This document shows, in pieces, positions 40,060 to 49,877 of a stretch of DNA of 64,000 bases. A program made the position numbers and the translations under genes. Numbering within the stretch: position 1 is the stretch's first letter; the number at the start of each line of letters is the position of its first letter. This DNA is from Alphaproteobacteria bacterium (GTDB lineage Bacteria; Pseudomonadota; Alphaproteobacteria; Micropepsales; Micropepsaceae), in assembly GCA_017308375.1 (NCBI GenBank), contig JAFKEW010000056.1:1-64000 (forward strand). Direction: 5' to 3'. Below the pieces are notes generated by a model. That model ran no database searches and was not told where the DNA came from. It saw only the letters and a list, made by a program, of their open reading frames with translations.

Positions 40060-41670
40060 ATGACGAGTGACCAAAGCGCCGGCAGTCAGGCCGGCTTGGA
40101 AGAAACTGCTGACGTTTTTTCTTCCGTTTCAAAGACTTCCGATACCCCCCTCCCCGACGAAAATCCAAGGTTCGAATCCCTTGGCCTTTCGGCGGAGGTT
40201 TTGAAGGCAGTTTCGGAGAGCGGCTACACCACCCCCACGCCCATCCAGGCACAGGGCATCCCCCATGTGCTGGCGGGCCGTGACATCATCGGTATCGCGC
40301 AGACGGGCACAGGCAAAACCGCCTCCTTCACGCTGCCGATGATCGAAAAACTGGCCCGCGGCCGTTCCAGGGCGCGGATGCCACGCTCCCTGATCCTGGA
40401 GCCGACCCGCGAATTGGCGGCACAGGTGGCTGAAAATTTCAGCCGCTACAGCAAGCACAGCAAACTGTCGATGGCGCTGCTGATCGGGGGGACATCGTTC
40501 GAAGATCAGGACAGAAAGCTCGACCGCGGCGTGGATGTCCTGATCGCGACACCGGGGCGTCTGCTGGACCATTTTGAACGCGGCAAGCTGATGCTGAGCC
40601 AGGTTCAGGTTCTGGTGATCGATGAAGCGGACCGCATGCTGGACATGGGCTTCATCCCGGATGTGGAGCGCATCTGCAAACTTACGCCTTTCACGCGCCA
40701 AACACTGTTTTATTCCGCGACCATGCCGTCGGAGATTCAACGGCTGACCGAACAATTCCTGAGCAATCCGGTACGGGTAGAGGTGTCGCGTCCCGCCACT
40801 GCGGCAGACACGATCACGCAAGAGATCGTAGAGATTCCGCACAACGACTGGGCCAAACGCGAAGCGTTACGCAGGCTCGTGCGCGAAGGCGATGTGAAAA
40901 ACGCCATTGTTTTCTGCAACCGCAAACGCGATGTGGATGTGGTGGCGCGTTCGCTGAGCAAGCACGGGTTTTCCGCGGCACCCCTGCATGGCGATCTTGA
41001 TCAATCGGTTCGTACCAAGACGCTAGACGCGTTCAAGAGCGGCGAAGTCCAGCTCCTGGTCGCCAGCGATGTGGCGGCACGTGGCCTCGATATCCCCGAG
41101 GTCAGTCATGTATTCAATTTCGATGTTCCGATCCATGCGGACGATTACGTTCACCGCATTGGCCGTACCGGCCGCGCCGGGCGCAGCGGACAGGCCTATA
41201 TGCTCGCCTCCCGCGCCGATCAGAAATATGTCGATGCGATTGAGCGCCTGACCGGCACCCCGATTACCCGCAGGGCAATGGAAGGTATCGAAATCCGCGA
41301 AGACCTTGGGGGCAAACGGCATGAACGCGGCGAACGGGGGCGTGGCCGCACCTCAAAACGTGGGCACGATCGCCGGCGTGAGCCGACAGCGTCCAGCCCG
41401 GAGGCCGCACCGCAGCAGATGGCTGCACCGGACGAGCCAAAGCCGGAGATACAGCAGAAATTCCGCGCGAAAGACAAAGCGCCCAGGCAGTCAGCGGTAA
41501 AAAATCAGGCTGTACAGCAGCCGCGCCCGCCCCTGCCAGCCAATGTGGCCTGCACCGAAGACGCGGCCCAGCTTCCGGCGTTCCTGCTGCGGCCGATCAA
41601 CCTGCCGAAAGCCGAAAAACCGGCGCCCAGAACCAAGAAAGCCGAGGCCAAGCTGGACGCGAGCGTCTGA
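40060..41670 (+). CDS. rhlE: DEAD-box ATP-dependent RNA helicase (RhlE-like)
   Basis: A 536-residue RNA helicase. Motifs in order are Q (PTPIQAQGIP), I (AQTGTGKT), Ia (PTRELAAQV), II (DEAD in LVIDEADRMLDMGF), III (YSATMP), IV (IVFCNRK), V (VASDVAARGLDIP) and VI (HRIGRTGRAGRSG). The last 130 residues are basic, Pro/Ala-rich and low-complexity, as usual for RNA-binding tails of RhlE-type proteins. The ATG at 40060 follows TAGGAG. A preferred role in ribosome assembly or RNA decay is inferred. Confidence 0.93.
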   Translation: MTSDQSAGSQAGLEETADVFSSVSKTSDTPLPDENPRFESLGLSAEVLKAVSESGYTTPTPIQAQGIPHVLAGRDIIGIAQTGTGKTASFTLPMIEKLARGRSRARMPRSLILEPTRELAAQVAENFSRYSKHSKLSMALLIGGTSFEDQDRKLDRGVDVLIATPGRLLDHFERGKLMLSQVQVLVIDEADRMLDMGFIPDVERICKLTPFTRQTLFYSATMPSEIQRLTEQFLSNPVRVEVSRPATAADTITQEIVEIPHNDWAKREALRRLVREGDVKNAIVFCNRKRDVDVVARSLSKHGFSAAPLHGDLDQSVRTKTLDAFKSGEVQLLVASDVAARGLDIPEVSHVFNFDVPIHADDYVHRIGRTGRAGRSGQAYMLASRADQKYVDAIERLTGTPITRRAMEGIEIREDLGGKRHERGERGRGRTSKRGHDRRREPTASSPEAAPQQMAAPDEPKPEIQQKFRAKDKAPRQSAVKNQAVQQPRPPLPANVACTEDAAQLPAFLLRPINLPKAEKPAPRTKKAEAKLDASV

Positions 41671-41694
41671 TCGCCCGCGTCCACGCCCGCATTT

Positions 41695-43173
41695 TTAGCG
41701 TTTGATCTGGCTCGACATCATTTTCATGATCTTCTCGCCATAAGGCGGGCGCATCATGGCCGTGATGTCGTTTTTCGCCTGGCTGAATACCGACTTCGCG
41801 TGGCTGAAGGTCCGGAACCCGTCGACGCCATGATAAGAGCCCATGCCCGATGGCCCGACACCGCCGAACGGCAAATCTTCCATCGAGACATGCATCACCA
41901 CATCGTTCACCGTAACGCCGCCCGAAGTGGTGCGGGTCAGAACCCGTTCCTGCTCCGCTGAATCACTGCCGAAATAATAGAGGCCCAATGGACGCGGGTG
42001 ATCGTTTACATAACCGATCGCTTCATCCACCTGGCTATAGGTTTTGACCGGCAGCAGGGGGCCGAAAATCTCATCCTTCATGATCTGCATATCGTCGGTC
42101 GGATTCAGCACCAGAGTCGGCGGAATTTTGTGGAATGGCTGCTGGGTGAAATTCTCATGTGCTGGATTGATTTCAACAATCTCCGCCCCTTTTGCCCGTG
42201 CATCGTCGATATAACCCTGCAGCCGGTCGAAATGGCGCTGATTGATCACGGAGGTGTAATCCGGATTGTCCTTCAGGGTGGAGAACATTTTTGCGATTGC
42301 GCCTTCCGCGGCGGTCACGAAATCCCGCATGTTCTCCTGCGGCACCAGGACATAGTCCGGTGCAAGACAAATCTGCCCCGCGTTCAGGGTCTTCCCCATC
42401 ATGATGCGCTTTGCCGCCAGGTCCATATTCGCAGACCGGCCAACGACCACGGGCGATTTGCCGCCCAATTCAAGCGTCAGCGGAACAAGATTATCCGCAG
42501 CGGCGCGCATCACGTGGTGTGCGATAGACGTCGCACCCGTGAACAGCAGATGATCGAACGGCAGTTTCGAGAACGCGCCGCCGACATCAGGCCCGCCAGT
42601 GAAAACCGCCACTTCAGATTCGTCATAGGCGCTGCGGAACATCCGATCCATCAACTCAGACGTTCGCGGTGTAAATTCGCTGGGCTTGATCATCGCCCTG
42701 TTTCCGGCCGCGAAAATTCCGGCAAGCGGCGCAAAGGTCAGATTGACCGGAAAATTCCATGGGCTGATGACGCCCACAACGCCCTTGGGCTGGAATTCGA
42801 TATAGGCCCGCGCACCGAATAACCCGAGAAGCGCAGGCGATACGCTGCGCTTTTCACGCCGCATCCAGCGCCGGACATGCGCTTTGGCGTGCTTAAGCGG
42901 ACCAATCGATCCCGCCACATCCGTCAACAGCGTCGCGTGTACGGAACGGTGGCCAAAATCTTCCCGGAGCGCTTCCGCAATTGCCTGTTGATGATCGACA
43001 AGCAAGGCGATGGCTTTGTCCAGCCATTCGATACGTTTCTCCGCGCTGGGCGGCCCGGCTTTGGTATGGGCATCGCGCTGCAAATTTAGAACGCGTTGCA
43101 TCCGCGCGACCTGATCGGCCTCCGTTAATTGCGGACTGTTGGTGTTAGCGGGGCCTGTCTCTGCCAAGCTCAT
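41695..43173 (-). CDS. Aldehyde dehydrogenase (coniferyl-aldehyde-dehydrogenase-like)
   Basis: NAD(P)-dependent enzyme of 492 residues. Catalytic residues are visible as Asn140 (SPWNFPVNL), Glu235 (LTLELGGKSP) and Cys269 (NAGQICLAPDY), with the glycine loop in FTGATSIAHHVM. The C-terminal SGGVTVNDVVMHVSMEDLPF and GMGSYHGVDGFRTFSHAKSV blocks match the ALDH3/coniferyl aldehyde group, which acts on aromatic or fatty aldehydes. The ATG at 43173 follows AGGA. Divergent from the diguanylate cyclase gene. Confidence 0.92.
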   Translation of the reverse strand: MSLAETGPANTNSPQLTEADQVARMQRVLNLQRDAHTKAGPPSAEKRIEWLDKAIALLVDHQQAIAEALREDFGHRSVHATLLTDVAGSIGPLKHAKAHVRRWMRREKRSVSPALLGLFGARAYIEFQPKGVVGVISPWNFPVNLTFAPLAGIFAAGNRAMIKPSEFTPRTSELMDRMFRSAYDESEVAVFTGGPDVGGAFSKLPFDHLLFTGATSIAHHVMRAAADNLVPLTLELGGKSPVVVGRSANMDLAAKRIMMGKTLNAGQICLAPDYVLVPQENMRDFVTAAEGAIAKMFSTLKDNPDYTSVINQRHFDRLQGYIDDARAKGAEIVEINPAHENFTQQPFHKIPPTLVLNPTDDMQIMKDEIFGPLLPVKTYSQVDEAIGYVNDHPRPLGLYYFGSDSAEQERVLTRTTSGGVTVNDVVMHVSMEDLPFGGVGPSGMGSYHGVDGFRTFSHAKSVFSQAKNDITAMMRPPYGEKIMKMMSSQIKR

Positions 43174-43338
43174 GTTAAATCTTCCTGGTTTCCATCTGCC
43201 GGCCTGAATAGGCCGTTCCTGCCCAAGTAGAGCAGGCGTTATCGGCGCGATCAATCACGCCTTTTAACCGTTTCTTACCGACACATTGATCACGATGGGG
43301 GTGCCGGTACTGCCGGAGCTGCTCAGGGATGGGAAATC

Positions 43339-44391
43339 GTGCAGAAAAGTGAACGGGAACACGCGATTGCGAAAGCAGCATTTGCGCTCATGTCGCAACA
43401 CGGCGTGGTGCCGACACCAGCCAATTACGAGCTTTTCTACACATACGCCGCAGCGGAAAACCCCGCCGTCGCCCGGCAGATTGATGAGCGAATCGCCCAG
43501 GGCGAGGCCTTTACGCCGGAATTTCTGGAGCAACTCCACAAATCCATAAACACAACGGCGCGGACGCGCGATGCGATGGAGGCCATAGAACAGAGCATCT
43601 CCACCACCCTGAACGCCACGATGCATTCGTTGGAAAGCGCCGGGCGCGATGCGTTGGCCTATGGCCGCACCTTGTCGGAGGTCAGCGGCGAACTGGGCGA
43701 TGAACGGTCGCCGGACGATCTGCGCAAACTGATGAATGAATTGACCGGCGCGACACGTGCAATGGAGCAGCGCACGAAGCAATTGGAAGCAGAGCTTCAA
43801 CAATCCTCCGATGAAGTTGCCGATCTCAAATCAAAGCTTGACGATGTGCGGCGTGAAAGCCTGACCGATCCACTGACAGGTATTTCCAACCGCAAACGCT
43901 TTGATGACGATCTGGCGAACGCCATCGCCAGTTCGAGCATGACCGGCGAGCCGTTCGCCCTGTTTATGTGCGACATCGATCATTTCAAATCCTTCAATGA
44001 TACGTGGGGGCATCAGACCGGTGACCAGGTTCTGCGCCTGATCGCAACCTGTCTTTCAGAGAATGTGAAGGGCCGCGACACGGCCGCCCGATATGGCGGC
44101 GAAGAGTTTTGTGTGATCCTTCGCCAGACAACGCTGGATCACGCGCTGAATCTGGCCGAACAGATCAGGACAAACGTTCAAAGCAAGAAGCTGGTCAAGA
44201 AATCGACCGGTGATATTCTCGGCACGATCACCATCTCCATCGGCGTGGCGCAATTCGCCCCTGGTGAAACAGCAGAGACCCTGATCAAGCGGGCCGATGC
44301 CTGCCTCTATGCGGCAAAGCATTCCGGCCGCAACCGGGTCCTCGGCGAGATGGAATTGAGGCCGGATACAAACATCATAGCGGCCGCTTGA
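43339..44391 (+). CDS. Diguanylate cyclase (GGDEF domain)
   Basis: Makes cyclic di-GMP from two GTP. The 350-residue protein has a helical N-terminal region of about 165 residues with a coiled-coil (QRTKQLEAELQQSSDEVADL) and no membrane segment, then a GGDEF domain with the active-site GGEEF at 253-257 and DIDHFKSFNDTWGH upstream. The inhibitory I-site reads KGRD (Lys244 in place of Arg), which may weaken product inhibition. GTG start at 43339 after AGGGATGGG. Confidence 0.93.
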   Translation: MQKSEREHAIAKAAFALMSQHGVVPTPANYELFYTYAAAENPAVARQIDERIAQGEAFTPEFLEQLHKSINTTARTRDAMEAIEQSISTTLNATMHSLESAGRDALAYGRTLSEVSGELGDERSPDDLRKLMNELTGATRAMEQRTKQLEAELQQSSDEVADLKSKLDDVRRESLTDPLTGISNRKRFDDDLANAIASSSMTGEPFALFMCDIDHFKSFNDTWGHQTGDQVLRLIATCLSENVKGRDTAARYGGEEFCVILRQTTLDHALNLAEQIRTNVQSKKLVKKSTGDILGTITISIGVAQFAPGETAETLIKRADACLYAAKHSGRNRVLGEMELRPDTNIIAAA

Positions 44392-44443
44392 GCTTGGCTC
44401 GCCAATCCCCTTATGCTGACTCCAGATCAAACTGGAGAGTGGA

Positions 44444-45235
44444 ATGCGCACCGATTTCGAACGAGCCTATGTTACGGCCCACGGCAATGTGGCGGTTCTG
44501 ACCCTTAACCACCCCGAGGTGATGAACGCCGCTTCCCCCAAGCTGGTGGCCGGGGCAACGGAAGCATTGAAATTCATCTCAAAACCGGAATCTGGATTCC
44601 GGGCCGTGATTTTGACCGGCGAAGGCCGCGGTTTCTGCTCCGGCGCCAACCTCTCCGAACGCTCCTCCGGCACGCCGATGGATTCCGGAGATTCCCTTCA
44701 GATTGTTTTCCATCCGTTCCTGCGCCGTCTGCGCAATATGAAGATGCCGATTATCACTGCGGTAAACGGGGCCGCGGCCGGCGTGGGCATGAGTATCGCA
44801 CTGATGGGTGACATCATCCTGGCAGCCCGCTCGGCCTATTTTCTGCAGGCCTTTACCCGCATCGGCCTGGTGCCGGATGGGGGCTCCACCTGGACATTAC
44901 CGCGCCTTGTGGGCACGGCACGGGCGCGTGAACTTTCGCTTCTGGCGGAGAAGCTGCCGGCGGAAACCGCCCTGCAATGGGGCCTGATCAACCGGATTCA
45001 TGACGATGCCGCCCTGATGGATGAGGCGCTGAAGCTGGCGCAGCGGCTGGCCGATGGCCCGACCAAAGCCTTGACACTGACGCGCGAGCTTTATGTCGCA
45101 AGCCTGGAAAATTCTTTCGAAGATCAGATCGATCTTGAAAGCCGGTATCAAAGCCAGGCCAGCGCGACGAAAGACTTCGCCGAAGGGGTGACAGCCTTCC
45201 TGCAGAAGCGCCCGGCGAAGTTTACCGGCCAGTAA
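44444..45235 (+). CDS. Enoyl-CoA hydratase/isomerase family protein (PaaG-like)
   Basis: A 263-residue crotonase. The oxyanion-hole segments are GRGFCSGANLSE and NGAAAGVGMSIALMGD. The Glu used by classical hydratases in helix 3 is absent, while an Asp is kept in GLVPDGGSTWTLPRLVG. That pattern is typical of PaaG-type 1,2-epoxyphenylacetyl-CoA or 2,3-enoyl-CoA isomerases. No other paa genes are visible. ATG after GGAGAGTGGA. Confidence 0.88.
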   Translation: MRTDFERAYVTAHGNVAVLTLNHPEVMNAASPKLVAGATEALKFISKPESGFRAVILTGEGRGFCSGANLSERSSGTPMDSGDSLQIVFHPFLRRLRNMKMPIITAVNGAAAGVGMSIALMGDIILAARSAYFLQAFTRIGLVPDGGSTWTLPRLVGTARARELSLLAEKLPAETALQWGLINRIHDDAALMDEALKLAQRLADGPTKALTLTRELYVASLENSFEDQIDLESRYQSQASATKDFAEGVTAFLQKRPAKFTGQ

Positions 45236-45326
45236 CGCCCCGGCAACTCTCTCGCGACCGTGACTTGCCACGCGGGGCCTTTCCCGGCCTATTTCGTGTG
45301 CTTATTCGCTTGCGAAAGGATTCATC

Positions 45327-47390
45327 ATGCGAGATTTCAGGGGGATTGCGGCCAGCCTACTCCTCTCAGCCTGTGTCATTCCAATATCGGCCGCCAATGC
45401 CGCCTCCGCCGCCAAGCCCGCGCTGGGACAATGGGGCGTAGATTTGACCAGCATGGATACCGCCATCAAGCCCGGCGATGACTTCTTCGAATATGTCAAC
45501 GGCACATGGCTGAAGACCGCGAAAATCCCTGACGACCGCGCCAGCACGGGATCGTTTCAGGACCTGCGCATCCAAAGCGAAAAGCAGATGCGGGCCATTG
45601 TCGAAAAACTGGAAGCCAAGCCTTATGACGCGTTGAGCCCGGACGAGAAGAAACTTCGTGACCTTTACGACGCCTTCATGGATCAAAAGCAGATCGAGGA
45701 ACGCGGGCTCAAACCCGCCGAGGCTGATCTCGCTTATCTGCGCGGGCTGAAGACGCTCGACGACGTGGCGCGGGCCATGGGCTCCACCCGGCTGCAAACC
45801 AGTTCGATTTTCAGTCTTAGTATCAGCGCGGACGACAAGCACCCGGATTCCTACGCCGTATTCACCGGCCAGTCTGGACTGGGGATGCCGGACCGCGACT
45901 ATTATCTGCGCGACGATCCAGCGCTCGCCAAGACACGAGAGGCCTACAGGAAATATCTCGCAGCCATGCTGTCTTTCGTCGACCCCAAGGATGCGACGGC
46001 CCGCGCCGGAAAAATTTATGATCTGGAAGCCGCTATCGCCAAGGCGGAATGGCCCAATGCCGAACGGCGCGACCCTGACAAAACCTACAATCCCCTGTCG
46101 ATCACAGATCTGCAGAAACTTACGCCGGGCTTTTCCTGGGCCGCCTTTCTCGGCGAAGCAGGAATTTCGAAAGACGGGCCCAAGGGTGAACGCAACATCA
46201 TCGTGGCGGAAAAATCCGCCTTTCCAGAACTGGCCAGGATATTTGCCGAAACACCGGTGGCGGTGTGGCGGGACTATCTGACCGTGCATTACCTGCGCAC
46301 TTATGCAGCCTTCCTGCCCAAGGCGATCGACGAAGAGAATTTCGCCTTCTATGGCAAGGTCATCAACGGCAATGCCAAGCAGCTTGACCGGGCAACCCGT
46401 GGTGTTCACCTGCTGGACAACAATATCGGTGAAGCATTGGGCAAGCTTTACGTTGCCGAATACTTCCCGCCCGAATCCAAAGCGAAAATGCAGGCCCTGG
46501 TCGCGAACCTTTTGAAGGCTTACGCGGTGGACCTCCAGACACTGGACTGGATGACACCGGAGACTCGCCAGAAAGCGCTCGACAAGCTGCATAAATTTAC
46601 GCCCTACATCGCCTATCCCGACAAATGGCGGGACTATTCCGCGCTCGAGATCAAGCGGGACGACCTGATCGGCGATATTCAGCGCAGCGCGGAATTCGAG
46701 TGGAATCGCAATCTCAAACGGCTGGACCAGCCGGTCGACAAATCCGAATGGGAGATGACGCCCCAGACGGTGAACGCCTATTACAGCCCGTCGCAGAACA
46801 AGATTGTCTTTCCGGCCGCCATTCTGCAGCCGCCATTCTTCGATCCCCATGCGGACGATGCCGTAAACTATGGCGCCATCGGCGCGGTAATCGGTCATGA
46901 AATCAGCCATGGTTTCGACGATCAGGGATCCAAATATGATGGCGATGGCGTTCTGCACAATTGGTGGACAGATGCCGACCGCAAGAATTTCGACGCGCGG
47001 ACCAGAAGGCTTGGTGAGCAGTATGACAGCTATCAGCCCCTGCCCGGCTTGCATGTGAATGGCGCCTTCACGATGGGCGAGAACATCGCCGACCTTGCGG
47101 GCCTTTCCATCGCCTACAAGGCCTATCGGATTTCTCTCGATGACAAGACGCCACCGGTGTTGAACGGCTTTACCGGTAATCAGCGTTTCTTTCTTGGCTT
47201 TGGCCAGGTGTGGAAAAGCAAATACAGGGACAATGCCATTCGCGCACAGGTGCTGTCAGACCCGCACAGCCCACCCCATTTTCGTGCCGTTGGTGCAACA
47301 CGGAATGTGGATGCGTGGTACGACGCATTCGACGTGAAACCCGGCGCGAAATATTATCTCGCACCGGATCAGCGTGTTCACTTGTGGTAG
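45327..47390 (+). CDS. M13 family zinc metallopeptidase (neprilysin-like)
   Basis: Exported oligopeptidase of 687 residues. A signal sequence of about 26 residues ends at ISAANA. The zinc site is HEISH (His524, Glu525, His528) with Glu585 in GENIADLAG as third ligand; the substrate-binding NAYY motif lies upstream (VNAYYSPSQNKIVFPA) and the C-terminus ends with a CxxW-like replacement, RVHLW. Length and layout match bacterial PepO proteins. ATG after AAAGGA. Its stop lies 3 bases from the stop of sufA on the opposite strand. Confidence 0.95.
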   Translation: MRDFRGIAASLLLSACVIPISAANAASAAKPALGQWGVDLTSMDTAIKPGDDFFEYVNGTWLKTAKIPDDRASTGSFQDLRIQSEKQMRAIVEKLEAKPYDALSPDEKKLRDLYDAFMDQKQIEERGLKPAEADLAYLRGLKTLDDVARAMGSTRLQTSSIFSLSISADDKHPDSYAVFTGQSGLGMPDRDYYLRDDPALAKTREAYRKYLAAMLSFVDPKDATARAGKIYDLEAAIAKAEWPNAERRDPDKTYNPLSITDLQKLTPGFSWAAFLGEAGISKDGPKGERNIIVAEKSAFPELARIFAETPVAVWRDYLTVHYLRTYAAFLPKAIDEENFAFYGKVINGNAKQLDRATRGVHLLDNNIGEALGKLYVAEYFPPESKAKMQALVANLLKAYAVDLQTLDWMTPETRQKALDKLHKFTPYIAYPDKWRDYSALEIKRDDLIGDIQRSAEFEWNRNLKRLDQPVDKSEWEMTPQTVNAYYSPSQNKIVFPAAILQPPFFDPHADDAVNYGAIGAVIGHEISHGFDDQGSKYDGDGVLHNWWTDADRKNFDARTRRLGEQYDSYQPLPGLHVNGAFTMGENIADLAGLSIAYKAYRISLDDKTPPVLNGFTGNQRFFLGFGQVWKSKYRDNAIRAQVLSDPHSPPHFRAVGATRNVDAWYDAFDVKPGAKYYLAPDQRVHLW

Positions 47391-47393
47391 AAG

Positions 47394-47789
47394 TCAGGCC
47401 TGTTTGGCTGCGGGCGTAATCGACACCGATTCACCGCAGCCACAGGCCGCCGTCTGGTTCGGATTGTTGAACACGAAGCGTGCGCCCATTTTTTCGCGCA
47501 CATAATCCATTTCCGTCCCGATCAGGAACATGATCGCCTTCGGATCGATGAATATCTTCACGCCCTTATCCTCGACCACTTCCTCGAACGGTTTGGCTTC
47601 GTCCGCATAATCCATCGTGTAACTCATGCCCGCGCAGCCGGCGTTGGTGACACCGACCCGAACGCCGGTATAGTTGGCATCCGCGCCATTCATGATTTCA
47701 CGAATGCGATCAGCAGCGGCATCCGACAGGCGAATAGCCTTGGGCCGTTCACGCCGCGGGCGGGATTGTTTTTCAACCGTCGCGTTCAT
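47394..47789 (-). CDS. sufA: Fe-S cluster assembly A-type carrier (SufA/HesB family)
   Basis: A 131-residue A-type carrier that hands Fe-S clusters to targets. The three cluster-binding cysteines are in VTNAGCAGMSYTMDY and the C-terminal CGCGES. The N-terminus has a basic tail (KQSRPRRERPKAIRL). Last gene of the suf operon, 12 bases after sufT; ATG start. Confidence 0.93.
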   Translation of the reverse strand: MNATVEKQSRPRRERPKAIRLSDAAADRIREIMNGADANYTGVRVGVTNAGCAGMSYTMDYADEAKPFEEVVEDKGVKIFIDPKAIMFLIGTEMDYVREKMGARFVFNNPNQTAACGCGESVSITPAAKQA

Positions 47790-47801
47790 CTGCCTTATCC
47801 T

Positions 47802-48170
47802 TCAAAACATATTCAGTTCGAGCTTTGCTTCTTCGCTCATGCGTTCCGGCGTCCACGGCGGATCGAACACCATATTGACCGTGATTTCGCCAATTCCGTC
47901 CACCATCTCGAGCGCCGTCTGGACCATGCCCGGCATCTCGCCTGCAACGGGGCAGCCTGGGGCCGTCAGCGTCATCTCCACGGCCACATCCTTGGTGTCC
48001 GACACATCCACCTTGTAGATAAGGCCGAGTTCGTAAATGTCCACCGGGATCTCTGGATCATAGACCGTCTTCAGCGCGGCAACGAGTTTCTGGGTGAAAT
48101 CCTCCAATTCCTCCGGCGAAAGCGCCGAAGCCCGGATTTCCGTTTCTATCTTGGCCGGTTCCGCATTCAT
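47802..48170 (-). CDS. sufT: SufT (DUF59/MIP18-like) Fe-S maturation factor
   Basis: A 122-residue protein of the DUF59 family, which helps mature Fe-S proteins. The core has VYDPEIPVDIYELGLIY and MTLTAPGCPVAGEMPGMVQ with the conserved Cys, then VFDPPWTPERMSEEAKLELN. The ATG at 48170 overlaps the sufU stop by four bases. Confidence 0.92.
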   Translation of the reverse strand: MNAEPAKIETEIRASALSPEELEDFTQKLVAALKTVYDPEIPVDIYELGLIYKVDVSDTKDVAVEMTLTAPGCPVAGEMPGMVQTALEMVDGIGEITVNMVFDPPWTPERMSEEAKLELNMF

Positions 48171-48622
48171 GATGCCTTCGCGGTTTTTCCGCCCTCCAAC
48201 GCCGATTTCATCGTATGCCAGGCAAGGGTTGCGCATTTCACCCGCATCGGGAACGCGGAAACACCCGCCATGACATCCAGTCTTTCGCGATCTTCCTCAT
48301 CAAGATTGGCGGGGTCACCACCCTTCACCAACTCCAGAAAGCCACCCATCAGCCGCTCGGCTTCGGCAACGGTGCGGCCCTGAATAAGGTCCGTCATCAA
48401 GGAGGCCGAGGCCTGGCTGATGGCGCAGCCTTTCCCCTCGAACTTTATTTCGGCGATGCGATTGTCCGGCCCTTCGACCAGATAAATCTTCACCCGGTCG
48501 CCACAAAGTGGGTTGTGCCCTTCACCCATATGGGTTGCGCCATCCAGCGGCCCGTAATGGCGCGGATGCCGCGAGTGGTCGAGGATCACTTCCTGATAAA
48601 GTTCGCGTAAACCGTCGTCCAT
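48167..48622 (-). CDS. sufU: SufU-type Fe-S scaffold/sulfur acceptor protein
   Basis: A 151-residue IscU-like protein. Three conserved cysteines are in NPLCGDRVKIYL, GKGCAISQASASLM and RVKCATLAWHTM, with the longer linker before the third Cys that marks SufU rather than IscU. It likely accepts sulfur from SufS. The ATG at 48622 is chosen; upstream residues belong to another frame over sufS. Coupled to sufT by a 4-base overlap. Confidence 0.92.
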   Translation of the reverse strand: MDDGLRELYQEVILDHSRHPRHYGPLDGATHMGEGHNPLCGDRVKIYLVEGPDNRIAEIKFEGKGCAISQASASLMTDLIQGRTVAEAERLMGGFLELVKGGDPANLDEEDRERLDVMAGVSAFPMRVKCATLAWHTMKSALEGGKTAKAS

Positions 48623-48626
48623 AACC

Positions 48627-49877
48627 TTAACCCAATATCTTCCGCGCCTTGGCCAGAGCCGCGACAAGCATCTCCACATCCGTACGCGTGTTATAAAGCG
48701 CGAACGATGCGCGCGTGGTTGAAACCGCGCCAAACCGCTCCATCAACACCTGCGCACAATGATGGCCGGCGCGCACCGCAACACCCTCGCGATCCAGGAT
48801 GGTGGCAAGGTCATGCGCATGCATGCCATCCGCCTCAAACGACAGGATCGCGCCTTTGCCCGGCGCATCGCCGATCACGCGCAGCCAGTTGAAGGCACGC
48901 ACCTGTTCCCGCGCATATGCGTAAAGATCCGCTTCATGGGCGTGAACCGCATCGTGATCGAGCGATGAAAAATATTTCAACGCCGCCGCAAGGCCGATGG
49001 ATTCAATGATGGGTGGTGTACCGGCTTCAAACCGCGCCGGCGGATCGGCATAGGTGATCCGGTCCCGCGTTACCTCCCCAATCATTTCGCCACCGCCTTG
49101 ATAAGGCCGCATCGCCTTCAGATGCGCGCGCTTGGCATAGAGGGCGCCGATACCGGTCGGGCCATAAAGCTTGTGGCCTGTAATGGCATAGAAATCGATG
49201 TCGAGGTCGCGGACATCCACCCTCGTATGCACCGCACCCTGACAACCATCGGCCAGAACAGGCACGCCTTTGGCATGGGCGCGGGCCACGATTTCCTTCA
49301 ACGGCGTAACGGTACCCAGCACATTCGACATGTGCGAGATGGCGACCAGTTTGGTTTTCGGACCGATGGCGGCGTCCAGCGCCTCCACATCCAGCGAGCC
49401 GTCATCGCCCACATCCACCCAGCGCAAAACCGCGCCCTGCCGTTCGCGCAAGAAATGCCAGGGCACAATGTTGGAGTGGTGCTCCATCACCGACAGCACG
49501 ATCTCATCGCCCGGCGCAATCAATGGCGCAGCAAAGCTCGCCGCAACCAGATTGATTGCTTCGGTGCCACCCTTGGTGAAAACGATCTCATCCACGGAAC
49601 CGGCGCTCAAAAACTGCCGCACGGTTTCGCGCGCCTCCTCATACCGATCCGTCGCGCGGCCCGAGAGATAATGAACGCCGCGATGGACATTGGCATATTC
49701 GGTAGACGCAAATTCGCGCATCGCACCCAGAACCTGGCGCGGTTTCTGTGCCGAGGCCGCATTGTCCAGATAAGCGTAAGGTTTGCCATAGATGGGGCGC
49801 GACAGGATTTCAAAATCGTCCCGCACGTTCTCCGGCGAGAAGGCAGAAACCGGACGGCTTTTCGGTTCCGCATTCAT
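48627..49877 (-). CDS. sufS: Cysteine desulfurase SufS (group II)
   Basis: PLP enzyme of 416 residues that releases sulfur from cysteine. The PLP Lys is in YAITGHKLYGPTG, the start is YLDNAASAQKPRQVL and the persulfide Cys is in RAGHHCAQVLMERFG. The SufS-type short loop is present. ATG overlaps the sufD stop by four bases; second desulfurase of this operon. Confidence 0.95.
   Translation of the reverse strand: MNAEPKSRPVSAFSPENVRDDFEILSRPIYGKPYAYLDNAASAQKPRQVLGAMREFASTEYANVHRGVHYLSGRATDRYEEARETVRQFLSAGSVDEIVFTKGGTEAINLVAASFAAPLIAPGDEIVLSVMEHHSNIVPWHFLRERQGAVLRWVDVGDDGSLDVEALDAAIGPKTKLVAISHMSNVLGTVTPLKEIVARAHAKGVPVLADGCQGAVHTRVDVRDLDIDFYAITGHKLYGPTGIGALYAKRAHLKAMRPYQGGGEMIGEVTRDRITYADPPARFEAGTPPIIESIGLAAALKYFSSLDHDAVHAHEADLYAYAREQVRAFNWLRVIGDAPGKGAILSFEADGMHAHDLATILDREGVAVRAGHHCAQVLMERFGAVSTTRASFALYNTRTDVEMLVAALAKARKILG

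Noticed and set aside
45366..47054. 562-residue open frame opposite the M13 peptidase gene
   Set aside because: Composition typical of a reverse-strand shadow; the plus-strand gene has all family motifs.
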